From Phycisphaera sp. (lineage in GTDB: Bacteria > Planctomycetota > Phycisphaerae > Phycisphaerales > UBA1924): a stretch of 64,000 nt of DNA. The translations under genes and the position numbers were made by a program. How positions within the stretch are numbered: position 1 is the stretch's first letter; every line of letters starts with the position of its first letter. Under the pieces are notes generated by a model that was given only the letters and a program-made list of their open reading frames with translations, did not search any database and was not told where the DNA came from. This document shows, piece after piece, positions 53,289 through 61,050 of this stretch. The stretch covers positions 124,001 through 188,000 of the forward strand of contig JACKGZ010000001.1 of NCBI GenBank assembly GCA_020639255.1. The letters run 5' to 3'.

Positions 53289-54658
53289 GCGCCGCGCAGG
53301 AAAAAACGCCCCGCCTCGGCGAGACGATCCGCGTCGTCCGCGTCGGCGTGCGGAGCCTCTACCGCTCGCGCCTTCCCCAGATGGCCGCGGCTCTTGCGTT
53401 CCGCACGCTCTTCGCGCTCATCCCGATGCTCGTCATCTCCGTCGCCGCCATCGGCGCCTTCGCCGAGCCCGACGATGTGAAAGCGATCCTGAACGAAACA
53501 TTCGACAAGCTCGGCTTCACCGAGATCAAGGTCCCGGATCAATCGCAATCGGCAGAGCCGGCGAGCACGGCCGACGATCGAGCAACCGACGCCGTCGAAC
53601 AAGCCGCTGCGACAGCCGAACTCAACACGGAGACCGGGGAATCAGAACAGAGCCAGGACGAGACCGTCGGCAAGCTTGTAGAGATTCTCTCCAAGTTGGT
53701 CGACGACATCCTGAACATGCCATTCGGCGCGATCGGGGCCGTCGGCGTGCTGACGCTGATCTACGCGTCGATCTCCATGCTCGTCGAAATCGAGCGAGCG
53801 TTCAACAACGTCTACCGCGCCCAGGTCGGCAAGAGCTGGGGCAAACGCATTGTCCAGTACTGGGTGGTCATCACCCTCGTGCCCATCCTGCTCTTTTCCG
53901 CGTTCTACGCGTCCGAGCAGTTCCGGGGCATCGGCGTCGGCATCGCCGGTTCGGTGGTGAGCGTTGCGATCACAGCGCTCCTGCTTGTGCTCGCATACGA
54001 GATCATCCCCAACACCCGCGTTCATGTACGCACCGGCGTCGTGGGAGCGCTCGTCGCGGCGGTGCTCTGGGAACTCGGCAAATGGGGGTTCCGCGAGTAC
54101 ATCGTCTACTCGGCCAGCTACGCCAAGCTCTACGGCTCGATGGCCCTGATCCCGCTCTTCATGCTCTGGGTCTACCTGACCTGGCTCATCATCCTCTTCG
54201 GACTCCAAGTTGCATACGGGCTCCAGCACTACGACGCCGCCAAGCACATCGACGAGGACGACGCCGAGGAACGCCTGACCGATCCGGCCGCGGTGCTCGG
54301 CGTGCTCGCGGTGATCGCCGAGCGCTTTAGGCGCGGCAAGACCACGGGCCCGGCGCTCATCGCCGACGAGCTGCACCTGCCCGCCGAGGTGGTCGCCTCG
54401 ATGCTCGGCAAGCTCACCCGCGCGGGGGTCATCAACCCCGTCGACGGGCCCCTCGATAACTACGCCCTCGCCAAGCCCGCCGAGGAGATCCCGCTCGAGG
54501 GGATCATGGCCGCCATGGGAGAGATCACCGATTCGGGCCAGATCTCCAGCGGCCCCTGGACCGGCGCGATCGAACGGCTCCGGCAGGCGCAGCTCGAGGT
54601 CATCCGAGGCCAGAGCGTGGCTAGTCTTCTGGACCATCCACAGGAGGGCTCGGCATGA
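53285..54658 (+). CDS. YihY/BrkB family membrane protein with acidic insertion
   Basis: A 457-residue polytopic membrane protein of the YihY (UPF0761/BrkB) family. Conserved segments are RSRLPQMAAALAFRTLFALIPML, AFNNVYRAQVGKSWGKRIVQYWVVITLVP, the GVVGALVAAVLWELGKWGF segment and YGSMALIPLFMLWVYLTWLIILFG. A hydrophilic, Gln/Glu/Ala-rich insertion of about 45 residues follows the first membrane segment (about 85-130). The C-terminal 130 residues are soluble and look like a winged-helix fold (LIADELHLPAEVVASMLGKLTRAGVI). Function in the family is unsettled. Overlaps the preceding and the following gene by 4 bases each. Confidence 0.85.
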   Translation: MSAAQEKTPRLGETIRVVRVGVRSLYRSRLPQMAAALAFRTLFALIPMLVISVAAIGAFAEPDDVKAILNETFDKLGFTEIKVPDQSQSAEPASTADDRATDAVEQAAATAELNTETGESEQSQDETVGKLVEILSKLVDDILNMPFGAIGAVGVLTLIYASISMLVEIERAFNNVYRAQVGKSWGKRIVQYWVVITLVPILLFSAFYASEQFRGIGVGIAGSVVSVAITALLLVLAYEIIPNTRVHVRTGVVGALVAAVLWELGKWGFREYIVYSASYAKLYGSMALIPLFMLWVYLTWLIILFGLQVAYGLQHYDAAKHIDEDDAEERLTDPAAVLGVLAVIAERFRRGKTTGPALIADELHLPAEVVASMLGKLTRAGVINPVDGPLDNYALAKPAEEIPLEGIMAAMGEITDSGQISSGPWTGAIERLRQAQLEVIRGQSVASLLDHPQEGSA

Positions 54659-54864
54659 AATCGGCTTCGCTACGCCCCGCCATCGGACGTGGGGCTCGTG
54701 TGTGTATCGGGCTGCTCGCCGTGCTCGTTGCCTGCGGGTGCTACTCCAAGGTCGTCGACGGCAAAGGCATCGGTGCCGACTCCACGGATCTGCGCAAGAA
54801 CCACGAGTTCGGCTCGGAGAACCCTGTCCGGGACGTCATCACCCGCGAAGAGAAGCGTCGCTAG
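54655..54864 (+). CDS. Small lipoprotein
   Basis: A 69-residue protein with a lipoprotein signal (LLAVLVAC, Cys at residue 27, followed by GCYSKVVDGKG). The mature part is short, hydrophilic and rich in Lys, Asp and Glu, with no recognised domain. Its ATG overlaps the yihY-type stop (ATGA at 54655-54658), so it is coupled to that gene, and its stop is 64 bp before nuoB. Because of its size it could be missed by automatic callers, but the overlap, the lipobox and the codon use all support a real gene. Confidence 0.7.
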   Translation: MKSASLRPAIGRGARVCIGLLAVLVACGCYSKVVDGKGIGADSTDLRKNHEFGSENPVRDVITREEKRR

Positions 54865-54928
54865 CCGATTCGGAACGCCCGCCCCGGGCGAACTACAATG
54901 CCCGACCGAGCCCGATGGAGAGAATGAC

Positions 54929-55492
54929 ATGGGTCTTGAAACCGCTTTGCCGACCGATTTCGTCCTGACGACCCAGCTTCAGCGGGTCATCAACTGGGCG
55001 AGGCGCAGCTCCATCTGGCCCATCCCCTTCGCGACCGCTTGCTGCGGCATCGAGCTCATGGCGACCGCTTCGAGCCGGTACGACCTGGCCCGCTTCGGCG
55101 CCGAGGTCATGCGGTTCAGTCCGCGCCAGAGCGACCTGCTCATCGTCGCCGGGCGCGTCAGCATCAAGATGATGCCCGTTCTCCAGCGCATCTACCAGCA
55201 GATGACCGAGCCACGATGGATCATCTCGATGGGCGCGTGCGCCTCGACCGGCGGCGTGTTCGACAACTACGCCGTCGTGCAGGGCGTCGACCAGTTCATC
55301 CCCGTCGATGTCTACGTCCCCGGATGCCCGCCCCGTCCCGAGCAGCTCATCGAGGGCGTCATGGCGATCCAGCGCATCATCGATGAGGACCGCATCCCGC
55401 CCGCCGGCCCGGGCGGCAAGCGCGCGGCCCTGGGCATCTCGATCGCCCCGACGCACAGCGTCGCACCTCAGCCCGTCGGGCTCGGTCGCTGA
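54929..55492 (+). CDS. nuoB: NADH-quinone oxidoreductase subunit B
   Basis: A 187-residue complex I subunit holding the terminal iron-sulfur cluster N2 in the peripheral arm. The four cluster ligands are visible: the paired Cys in ATACCGIE (38 and 39), one in SMGACASTGG, and one in VPGCPPRPEQLIEG. The sequence from WARRSSIWPIPF to the end matches the family at normal length. The ATG at 54929 follows GGAG 9 bases upstream. No other nuo subunit lies beside it; the nuoJ-N genes are 17 kb away. It converges on the phosphatase gene. Confidence 0.95.
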   Translation: MGLETALPTDFVLTTQLQRVINWARRSSIWPIPFATACCGIELMATASSRYDLARFGAEVMRFSPRQSDLLIVAGRVSIKMMPVLQRIYQQMTEPRWIISMGACASTGGVFDNYAVVQGVDQFIPVDVYVPGCPPRPEQLIEGVMAIQRIIDEDRIPPAGPGGKRAALGISIAPTHSVAPQPVGLGR

Positions 55493-55501
55493 AAAGGTTT
55501 C

Positions 55502-56827
55502 TTACTTCGCCTTGAGCACCAAGAGTGTTCGGTCGTCATCCGCCGGGCGTCCCTCGGTGAAGTTCTCGATTGATTCGAGCACAGACTCGATGAGCGCGTG
55601 CGCGTCGATGCCGCAGTCGGCGAGCACCTCATCGAGCCGCTCGGTGCCGAAGAGGTCACCCTCGTGGTTGAAGGCCTCGGTGATGCCGTCGGTGTAGAGA
55701 ATGACCTGATCGCCCCGCACGAGCCGCATCGTGGCCTGCTCGTACTTTGTGTCGGGGATGATGCCCAGCGGGATCGACTGCGCCTCGTCGAGCACGAACA
55801 TCGAGCCGTCGGAGCAGCGCTTGAGCCTGGGCGGGTTGTGCCCGGCGCTCGCGTAGGTGAGCGTCATCTCGGCGGGGTCGTAGATCGCGTAGAACGCGGT
55901 GATGAAGTTCCCGTCGGCGATGTAGTGCGCCGCGAGCTTGTCGTTGACGTACCCGAGCAGGTCGCCCGGCTGGGTGATCGTGCCCGGGTAGGTGTGCGCC
56001 AAGGCGTGCATGATCGCCATGAGCACCGCCGCGGGCGTGCCGTGGCCGCAGACGTCGGCGATCAGGAATCCCCACTTGCCGCCCTCGAGCGGGAAGATGT
56101 CGTAGTAATCCCCGCCGGCGCGCGCCGAGGTCTGGTAGTGGTCGGCAAGGTCGAGCCCGGGGACCTCCGGCAGATCTTTGGGCAAAAGCGACCGCTGGAT
56201 GTCCGCGACGACTTTTAGCTCGGAATCCAGATGCTCGTACGCGAGATCGCGTTCCTTCTTCAGCACGAGCATGTTCGTCGCGCGCCCAAAGAGATTCGTC
56301 CGCCAGACGGCATCGGGCAGGTCACGCGGGTCGAAGGCGTCGACGTCGTGCATGCCCATGACGAACATGTTGAGCGCTTCGCCGTTGTCGTAGCTGGGCA
56401 CCGCGACGACGAGCTTCACGTCACCCAGGTATTCGTACGCGGGGTCGCTCGGGTCGATGGTGATGTTGCGGAGGTAGGCCGGCTCACCCGACGCGATCAG
56501 GTCGCACAAGAGGCCCGTGGTGTAGACGGGCAGCTCGCCCTGGTTCATCCACGGATCGAAGTCGGCGTCCCAGATCGACGCACGAGTCACCTTGACGGCG
56601 TGCCCGGTCAGCCCGCGCCGGCTCAGGGCCACGAACGAGTCCACCGGCAGGAATTGCCCGATCCGCTGCCGGTAGAGCTTGACCATCTCCTGGGGGTCGG
56701 TTTGCTGCGAGAGCTCCCGCATCAGCAGCGTGACCTCACGCAGGCGGGTTTGCCAGTCCGGGTGCCTGGATAGCCGATGCCCTTGGGAGGCGGATGTCGA
56801 GCCGGGCTGTCCTTGTGTCTGGTCCAC
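55502..56827 (-). CDS. SpoIIE/PP2C-type serine phosphatase (RsbU-like)
   Basis: A 441-residue protein. The first 55 residues are helical. About residues 60-200 resemble a GAF sensor domain (VDSFVALSRRGLTGHAVKVTRA and onward). Residues about 225-441 form a PP2C/SpoIIE phosphatase, with YQTSARAGGDYYDIF, the metal-binding Asp in FLIADVCGHGTPAA, TAFYAIYDPAEMTLTYASAGHNPP, and LVRGDQVILYTDGITEA. Such proteins usually dephosphorylate an anti-sigma factor antagonist in stress signalling, but no antagonist or kinase is nearby. The start is set at GTG 56827, with AGGA upstream, because longer frames cross into the divergent gene. It faces that gene across 49 bp. Confidence 0.88.
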   Translation of the reverse strand: MDQTQGQPGSTSASQGHRLSRHPDWQTRLREVTLLMRELSQQTDPQEMVKLYRQRIGQFLPVDSFVALSRRGLTGHAVKVTRASIWDADFDPWMNQGELPVYTTGLLCDLIASGEPAYLRNITIDPSDPAYEYLGDVKLVVAVPSYDNGEALNMFVMGMHDVDAFDPRDLPDAVWRTNLFGRATNMLVLKKERDLAYEHLDSELKVVADIQRSLLPKDLPEVPGLDLADHYQTSARAGGDYYDIFPLEGGKWGFLIADVCGHGTPAAVLMAIMHALAHTYPGTITQPGDLLGYVNDKLAAHYIADGNFITAFYAIYDPAEMTLTYASAGHNPPRLKRCSDGSMFVLDEAQSIPLGIIPDTKYEQATMRLVRGDQVILYTDGITEAFNHEGDLFGTERLDEVLADCGIDAHALIESVLESIENFTEGRPADDDRTLLVLKAK

Positions 56828-56876
56828 GGTCCGTCCTATGAATACGTCAGGCCATTTTCCGGGGGATAGTACACCC

Positions 56877-58352
56877 ATGCGATTGCGGACTCTCTGGTGC
56901 GTCATCGGGCTCGCTTCCGTCGCTCTGTCCACCGGCTGCTCCAGCGCCGGGCAGGACACCGCCAAGAAGCGCAAGGCCCTTGCCCCGTACACACAACCAC
57001 TGACCATGGTCCTCGATTCCTCGATCGACGATTGGCCCGCCGATCAGGTGGTGGCGGCCGACGAATACTTCCTCTATCTCCGCTTCAGCCCGGGCGAGGC
57101 CATCTCGCTCCAATCGAATAACGAATCGGTCGTCGTCGCGCTCGACATCGACGGCAACGTCACCACGGGTCTGCCTTCGGGCGAACTCGGGGTCGACCTC
57201 GAGATCACCTTCAGCCCGCCACGCGACGACGGCACGCCCGGCAACGGCACGGTCGTCTCCGCGATCTCACCCGACGGCGAGCGGATTACGCTCGCGCCGG
57301 CGCTCCTCGATATCAGTGTCGCGCCCTCGTGCGCCTCGGAATGGTTCGAGATGCGCATCGCCCGGCGCACGACGATCGAGAACCTTTTCCCGATCGAGGG
57401 GCTGTTCAGCTCCGGGCGACTGGCGGGAAGGCTCGCCATGTTCACGCCCAGCGGCAAGCGCGTCGCCGAAGCGCCGCTCTTCGAGACGACCCTCCCGCCC
57501 GCGTCCGATCACGCCAAGCGTGTCCGCGCGAACATCCCCGCCAAGCCCCTCGGCACGGTGCGGATCGTCTCGCACAACGTGCTCAACGGCTCGCCGCTCC
57601 AGAAGCCCGAGCCTTTCGCCCGCCTGCTCCGCGCACTCGACCCGGACATCGTCGTCGTGCAGGAGTGGTACGACACGCCCGCCGACGAGATGGCCGCGTG
57701 GTTCAACGACAACCTCGCGATCAACGGCCGCTGGCGAGCCGTCACGACCGACGCCCGAGGCGTCGCCGTGATCAGCCGACTCGATATCGCTCCGATCGGC
57801 CCGCCTGCCGTGCTCGTGCAGGCGCGTGGCGAGGAACGCACCGTCCGTGTCACCCCCGCGCTGGTCGAGACGCCCATCGGGCCTATCGCTGTCGCTTCGG
57901 TGCACCTCAAGTGCTGCGGCGGCCTAGGCACGCCCGAAGACGAGCAACGCATCATCGAGGCCGGCGCAATCGCTTCTATGATCAACGATCAGACCAAGGA
58001 CATCGGCCCGCATGTACGCGTGGTCATGGGCGATTTCAACCTCGTGGGCAGCAAGGAGCCGCTCTACACACTCGCCCGCGGTTTCGACGTCGACGGCTCC
58101 AACGCCACGATCGCCGAGCCATTCGTCATGGGTGACAACGCGATGTACACCTGGACCGAGCCGACGAGTCGGTTCCTGCCCAGCAGGCTCGATTACGCCA
58201 TCTACTCGGATTCGTCAGCCGTCGTTGCACGGACATTCGTCTTCGACCCGGCAAGGCTCTCGCTCGATTCACTCGAAACACTCAACATCGAGGAGATCGA
58301 CGCGATGGCCAGCGACCACCGCCCAATCGTGCTCGACCTCCGCGCTCCGTAG
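56877..58352 (+). CDS. Lipoprotein with endonuclease/exonuclease/phosphatase domain
   Basis: A 491-residue protein. The signal peptide ends at ALSTGC (Cys at residue 21). An N-terminal beta domain follows (about 35-200; it begins LTMVLDSSIDDWPADQ and resembles a carbohydrate-binding or cellulose-binding-like module). An EEP (DNase I-like) domain follows (about 205-491), with RIVSHNVLNG, VVVQEWYD, VMGDFNLVGSKE and the C-terminal SDHRPIVLDL. It may be an envelope-located nuclease or phosphodiesterase; the substrate is unknown. The start overlaps nothing and lies 49 bp from the divergent phosphatase gene. Confidence 0.82.
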   Translation: MRLRTLWCVIGLASVALSTGCSSAGQDTAKKRKALAPYTQPLTMVLDSSIDDWPADQVVAADEYFLYLRFSPGEAISLQSNNESVVVALDIDGNVTTGLPSGELGVDLEITFSPPRDDGTPGNGTVVSAISPDGERITLAPALLDISVAPSCASEWFEMRIARRTTIENLFPIEGLFSSGRLAGRLAMFTPSGKRVAEAPLFETTLPPASDHAKRVRANIPAKPLGTVRIVSHNVLNGSPLQKPEPFARLLRALDPDIVVVQEWYDTPADEMAAWFNDNLAINGRWRAVTTDARGVAVISRLDIAPIGPPAVLVQARGEERTVRVTPALVETPIGPIAVASVHLKCCGGLGTPEDEQRIIEAGAIASMINDQTKDIGPHVRVVMGDFNLVGSKEPLYTLARGFDVDGSNATIAEPFVMGDNAMYTWTEPTSRFLPSRLDYAIYSDSSAVVARTFVFDPARLSLDSLETLNIEEIDAMASDHRPIVLDLRAP

Positions 58353-58362
58353 TTCCTGAGAA

Positions 58363-59088
58363 TCAGACGATCCGGACGCTGCCGTCCTCGTGGTTCTCGA
58401 CGACTTCGAGTTCCTGCAGCGCGATGAGTGCGGCTTTCTGCTCGGCCTGCTTCTTGGAAGCGCCCGTGCCCGCCTCGAACGTGCGACCGTCGATTCGCAC
58501 CGCGACACGGAAGGTCTTGGCGTGGTCCGGCCCCTCCTCGCTCAGCATGACGTACTCGGGCGTCTGCTGGAATCGGCGCTGGGCGTGCTGCTGCAGGACG
58601 CTCTTGTAGTTCTGCTGGTGTCCACTCTCGTACGCCGCCTCGATGTGCACATCGAGCAGCGGCGCGAGCCAGGCGTACACCGGCGCCAGGCCGCCGTCGA
58701 GATAGACCGCCGCGATGGTCGATTCGAGCGTCGCCGCCGCGAGCGACTGGGGCAGCTGCCCGCCCGGGCCGCGGATGCCCTTGCCCAGGATGATCAGCTC
58801 CTCGAGCCCGATCTCCCGGGCGATCACCGCGCAGATCTTCCGGCTGACCGCGACCGATTTGATCTTGGTCATCTCGCCTTCGAGCAGATCGGGGTACAGC
58901 TCGTAGATCCGCTGGCAAGCCACCAGCCCGAGCACCGCGTCGCCCAGAAACTCCATCCGCTCGTTCGATTCCAGACGGTCGTCCGCAGCCGAGGCGTGCA
59001 TCAGGGCCCGGCGCATAAGGCCGGCGTCTGTGAAGGAATAGCCAAGAATGGCCTCGGCCTGACTGACCGGGTCGGGGAGATCGGACAT
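58363..59088 (-). CDS. rnc: Ribonuclease III
   Basis: A 241-residue RNase III, cutting double-stranded RNA in rRNA processing and mRNA turnover. The nuclease domain holds NERMEFLGDAVLGL (about residues 40-53) with the catalytic Glu and Asp, and a second metal-site stretch in LAAATLESTIAAVYLDGG. The dsRNA-binding domain is C-terminal (about 163-240; GTGASKKQAEQKAALIALQEL). The start is placed at ATG 59088 by the family length, with no strong ribosome-binding site. The frame stays open to 59238. It converges on the EEP lipoprotein gene and is divergent from the DUF1801 gene. Confidence 0.95.
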   Translation of the reverse strand: MSDLPDPVSQAEAILGYSFTDAGLMRRALMHASAADDRLESNERMEFLGDAVLGLVACQRIYELYPDLLEGEMTKIKSVAVSRKICAVIAREIGLEELIILGKGIRGPGGQLPQSLAAATLESTIAAVYLDGGLAPVYAWLAPLLDVHIEAAYESGHQQNYKSVLQQHAQRRFQQTPEYVMLSEEGPDHAKTFRVAVRIDGRTFEAGTGASKKQAEQKAALIALQELEVVENHEDGSVRIV

Positions 59089-59176
59089 GCGTTCGCATCT
59101 TAGGCCCGCTCCGGTGTCATACCTCGCGCTCAGCCCTCCGGGCTGATGGGGGCCCTCCCGGGGTACATTGAGCCCA

Positions 59177-59617
59177 ATGGCCAAGAAGACCGCCACACGC
59201 AAGACAGCCGCCAGGCCCAAGCTCCTCGCAGGCGGCAACCCGCAGATCCCAAAGGGCGACGGCGACGCCCCCGTCGAGGCCTACCTCGCCGCCATGCCCG
59301 GCTGGAAGCAGGACGTGGGCCGACGCCTCGACGAGCTGATCGTCAAGAACGTCCCGGGCGTGCAGAAGGCCGTCCGCTGGAACACGCCCTTCTACGGCCT
59401 CGAAGGCCGGGGCTGGTTCGTCGCCTTCCACTGCATGACCCAGTACATCAAGGTGACGTTCTTCAAGGGAACGCAGCTGAGGCCCATGCCCCCTGAGGCG
59501 TCCAAGATGAAGGACGTGCGCTACTGGCACGTGGGCGAGGGGGAGGAGCTGGATGAGAAGCTGTTCGTGAAGTGGGTGAAGCAGGCGAGCAAGCTCGAAG
59601 GTGACAGATGCTTTTAG
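59177..59617 (+). CDS. DUF1801-family protein (first copy)
   Basis: A 146-residue protein with a short Lys/Arg/Ala-rich N-terminal arm and a DUF1801 (YdhG-like) domain, recognised by DELIVKNVPGVQKAVRWNTPFYG, the FVAFHCMTQYIKVTFFKG strand pair, and the closing KLFVKWVKQASKLEG helix. The fold is shared with iron-chaperone frataxin-like and other small proteins; function is unknown. The ATG at 59177 is preferred over the upstream TTG. The next gene starts 38 bases after its stop. Another DUF1801 gene lies 540 bp further downstream. Confidence 0.85.
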   Translation: MAKKTATRKTAARPKLLAGGNPQIPKGDGDAPVEAYLAAMPGWKQDVGRRLDELIVKNVPGVQKAVRWNTPFYGLEGRGWFVAFHCMTQYIKVTFFKGTQLRPMPPEASKMKDVRYWHVGEGEELDEKLFVKWVKQASKLEGDRCF

Positions 59618-59655
59618 TTCGTGAGAGACCGATGACTCACGCGAGGAGAATTCGG

Positions 59656-60153
59656 ATGTCTGTGCTCCGGGCGGTTCTGGGTGGTGTGCTTGCATTTATC
59701 CCGAGCTGCAGCAAATCTCCGGAGCAATATCCTTCTTCTGAATCAATGACAACCGAAGAACTGATCATGTCCTTTGGTGACGCACCAGTTGGTGTGTCTA
59801 TTGGACCAATTGCTCGCTCACTCAGTGGTCGAACGGTGTATGTGGGAACAGATCAGGAAGGCGCAGCAGAGGCGGTGAAAGCTGATCGCACCAAACTTCG
59901 ATTCATGACCGCGCAGGACAACGAAGGGAACGAGTGGGCATACGCATATACGACACAAGCCGAGTTCGAAAGACTCATCCCCTCTGCTACTCCGTTCATC
60001 GAGCTAGGCTTTACCCATTTCTTTGAGATCGTTGAACGTGACAATAGATTCAGAGGAATATTTGTGAACGCCGGATCTGAAAGCTCGTACCCGATCCCTC
60101 GGGAGCTATTCGACGATGTCAAGAACGCACTCGGCGAGACGGATGGGGGCTGA
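59656..60153 (+). CDS. SseB-like lipoprotein with lower GC content
   Basis: A 165-residue protein with a lipoprotein-type N-terminus (LAFIPSC, Cys about residue 18). The mature part matches the plan of the SseB N-terminal domain: TVYVGTDQEG, then KLRFMTAQDNEGNEWAYAYTT, and ending FRGIFVNAGSESSYPIPRELFDDV. The start is ATG 59656 with GAGGAG 8 bases upstream. By eye its GC content (about half) is clearly lower than its neighbours', with A or T at many third positions. It lies between two DUF1801 genes, 38 bp after one and 3 bp before the other, so it may have been inserted. Confidence 0.72.
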   Translation: MSVLRAVLGGVLAFIPSCSKSPEQYPSSESMTTEELIMSFGDAPVGVSIGPIARSLSGRTVYVGTDQEGAAEAVKADRTKLRFMTAQDNEGNEWAYAYTTQAEFERLIPSATPFIELGFTHFFEIVERDNRFRGIFVNAGSESSYPIPRELFDDVKNALGETDGG

Positions 60154-60156
60154 AAG

Positions 60157-60654
60157 ATGAAAAAATCGGCTTTCGCCAAGTCTCGCACAACCGATCCAAC
60201 GGCATCCCAAGAAATCGACGCCCAGCTCGCCGCACTCGGCGGCTGGCGTTCCGAAACCCTCTCCCGCATCCGCGCCCTCATCCACGAAGCCGACCCGGAG
60301 GTGGTGGAGGAGGTGAAGTGGCGCAAGCCCACCAACCCCGCGGGCATGCCTTGCTGGTCGCACGGCGGGCTCATCTGCACAGGCGAGACCTACAAGGACA
60401 AGATCAAACTCACCTTCCCCAAGGGGGCCCAGCTCGAGGACAAGGCGGGCCTGTTCAACTCAAGCCTCGAGGGCAATGCCCGCCGGGCGATCGACCTCTT
60501 CGAGGGCGACACCCTGAACGCCCGGTCCTTCAAGGCCTTGATCAAGGCGGCCGTGGCTCTGAACACCAAGGCAAAGCCCGCTGCGAAACCAAAGCCCAAG
60601 CCCAAAGCCACCGCATCCAGATCGAAGGCGAAGAAGAGTCCGAAGAAGGGCTAG
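60157..60654 (+). CDS. DUF1801-family protein with Lys/Pro-rich tail (second copy)
   Basis: A 165-residue protein. After 30 variable residues a DUF1801 domain follows, recognised by LIHEADPEVVEEVKWRKPTNP, GLICTGETYKDKIKLTFPKGA and the LFNSSLEGNARRAIDLFEGD helix. The last 30 residues are Lys/Pro/Ala/Ser-rich (KPAAKPKPKPKATASRSKAKK), an H1-like tail. It is homologous in domain type to the gene at 59177 but not close in sequence. It begins 3 bp after the SseB-like gene and so is probably on its message. Confidence 0.85.
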   Translation: MKKSAFAKSRTTDPTASQEIDAQLAALGGWRSETLSRIRALIHEADPEVVEEVKWRKPTNPAGMPCWSHGGLICTGETYKDKIKLTFPKGAQLEDKAGLFNSSLEGNARRAIDLFEGDTLNARSFKALIKAAVALNTKAKPAAKPKPKPKATASRSKAKKSPKKG

Positions 60655-60785
60655 TTCGCACCTTCTAAATACCTACCAAATTCGCCCGGGGCTCCGGAGA
60701 GAAACCGAGCGAACTTGAAGCAAGCCGGGCCAATGCCTACAAATACGTCCGCGCCGGTGGGGCGCTGAGATCCGGAGTTCTTTCG

Positions 60786-60929
60786 ATGGCTATGCACTAC
60801 CCGAGGCGAGTCAGCCGACTCAAGCGCATCCGCTCACAGGGCTTCCGTGCCCGTATGAAGACCAAGGGCGGCCGCAAGATCATGAACCGTCGCCGCCGCA
60901 TTGGCCGTCGCATCGGCCTCAAGGGCTGA
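60786..60929 (+). CDS. rpmH: 50S ribosomal protein L34
   Basis: A 47-residue, very basic protein, too short for most gene tracks. From residue 9 it reads VSRLKRIRSQGFRARMKT and then KGGRKIMNRRRRIGRRIG, matching the L34 family (RKRxHGFRxRMxTxxGRxxLxxRRxKGRxxL). The start at 60786 follows GGAG 9 bases upstream. It has an intrinsic terminator 52 bases after its stop. In most bacteria rpmH is followed by rnpA; here the next gene is a zinc-ribbon membrane protein, and no rnpA is seen in the window. Confidence 0.93.
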   Translation: MAMHYPRRVSRLKRIRSQGFRARMKTKGGRKIMNRRRRIGRRIGLKG

Positions 60930-60980
60930 GCGTTCCCGGGCGTCAGCGCTCGGTTCAGAATCCATTTCGCAGTTGACCGA

Positions 60981-61020
60981 AACGGTCGGCCCCAAGTAGG
61001 CTGACCGTTCTTCTTTTTTC
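60981..61020 (+). terminator. Intrinsic terminator of rpmH
   Basis: An 11 bp stem with one G-T pair (60981-60991 with 60999-61009), a 7-nt loop, then CTTCTTTTTTC on the plus strand. This is the clearest rho-independent terminator in the window, and it ends rpmH 52 bases after its stop. Confidence 0.9.
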
Positions 61021-61050
61021 GGTCGCTTTCGCGGCCATGAGGGCTGCGCA

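Noticed and set aside
56828..57008. Longer start of the SpoIIE-type phosphatase gene (to 57007)
   Set aside because: It would overlap the divergent lipoprotein gene by over 100 bases. The GTG at 56827 has a ribosome-binding site and leaves a normal 49 bp intergenic gap.
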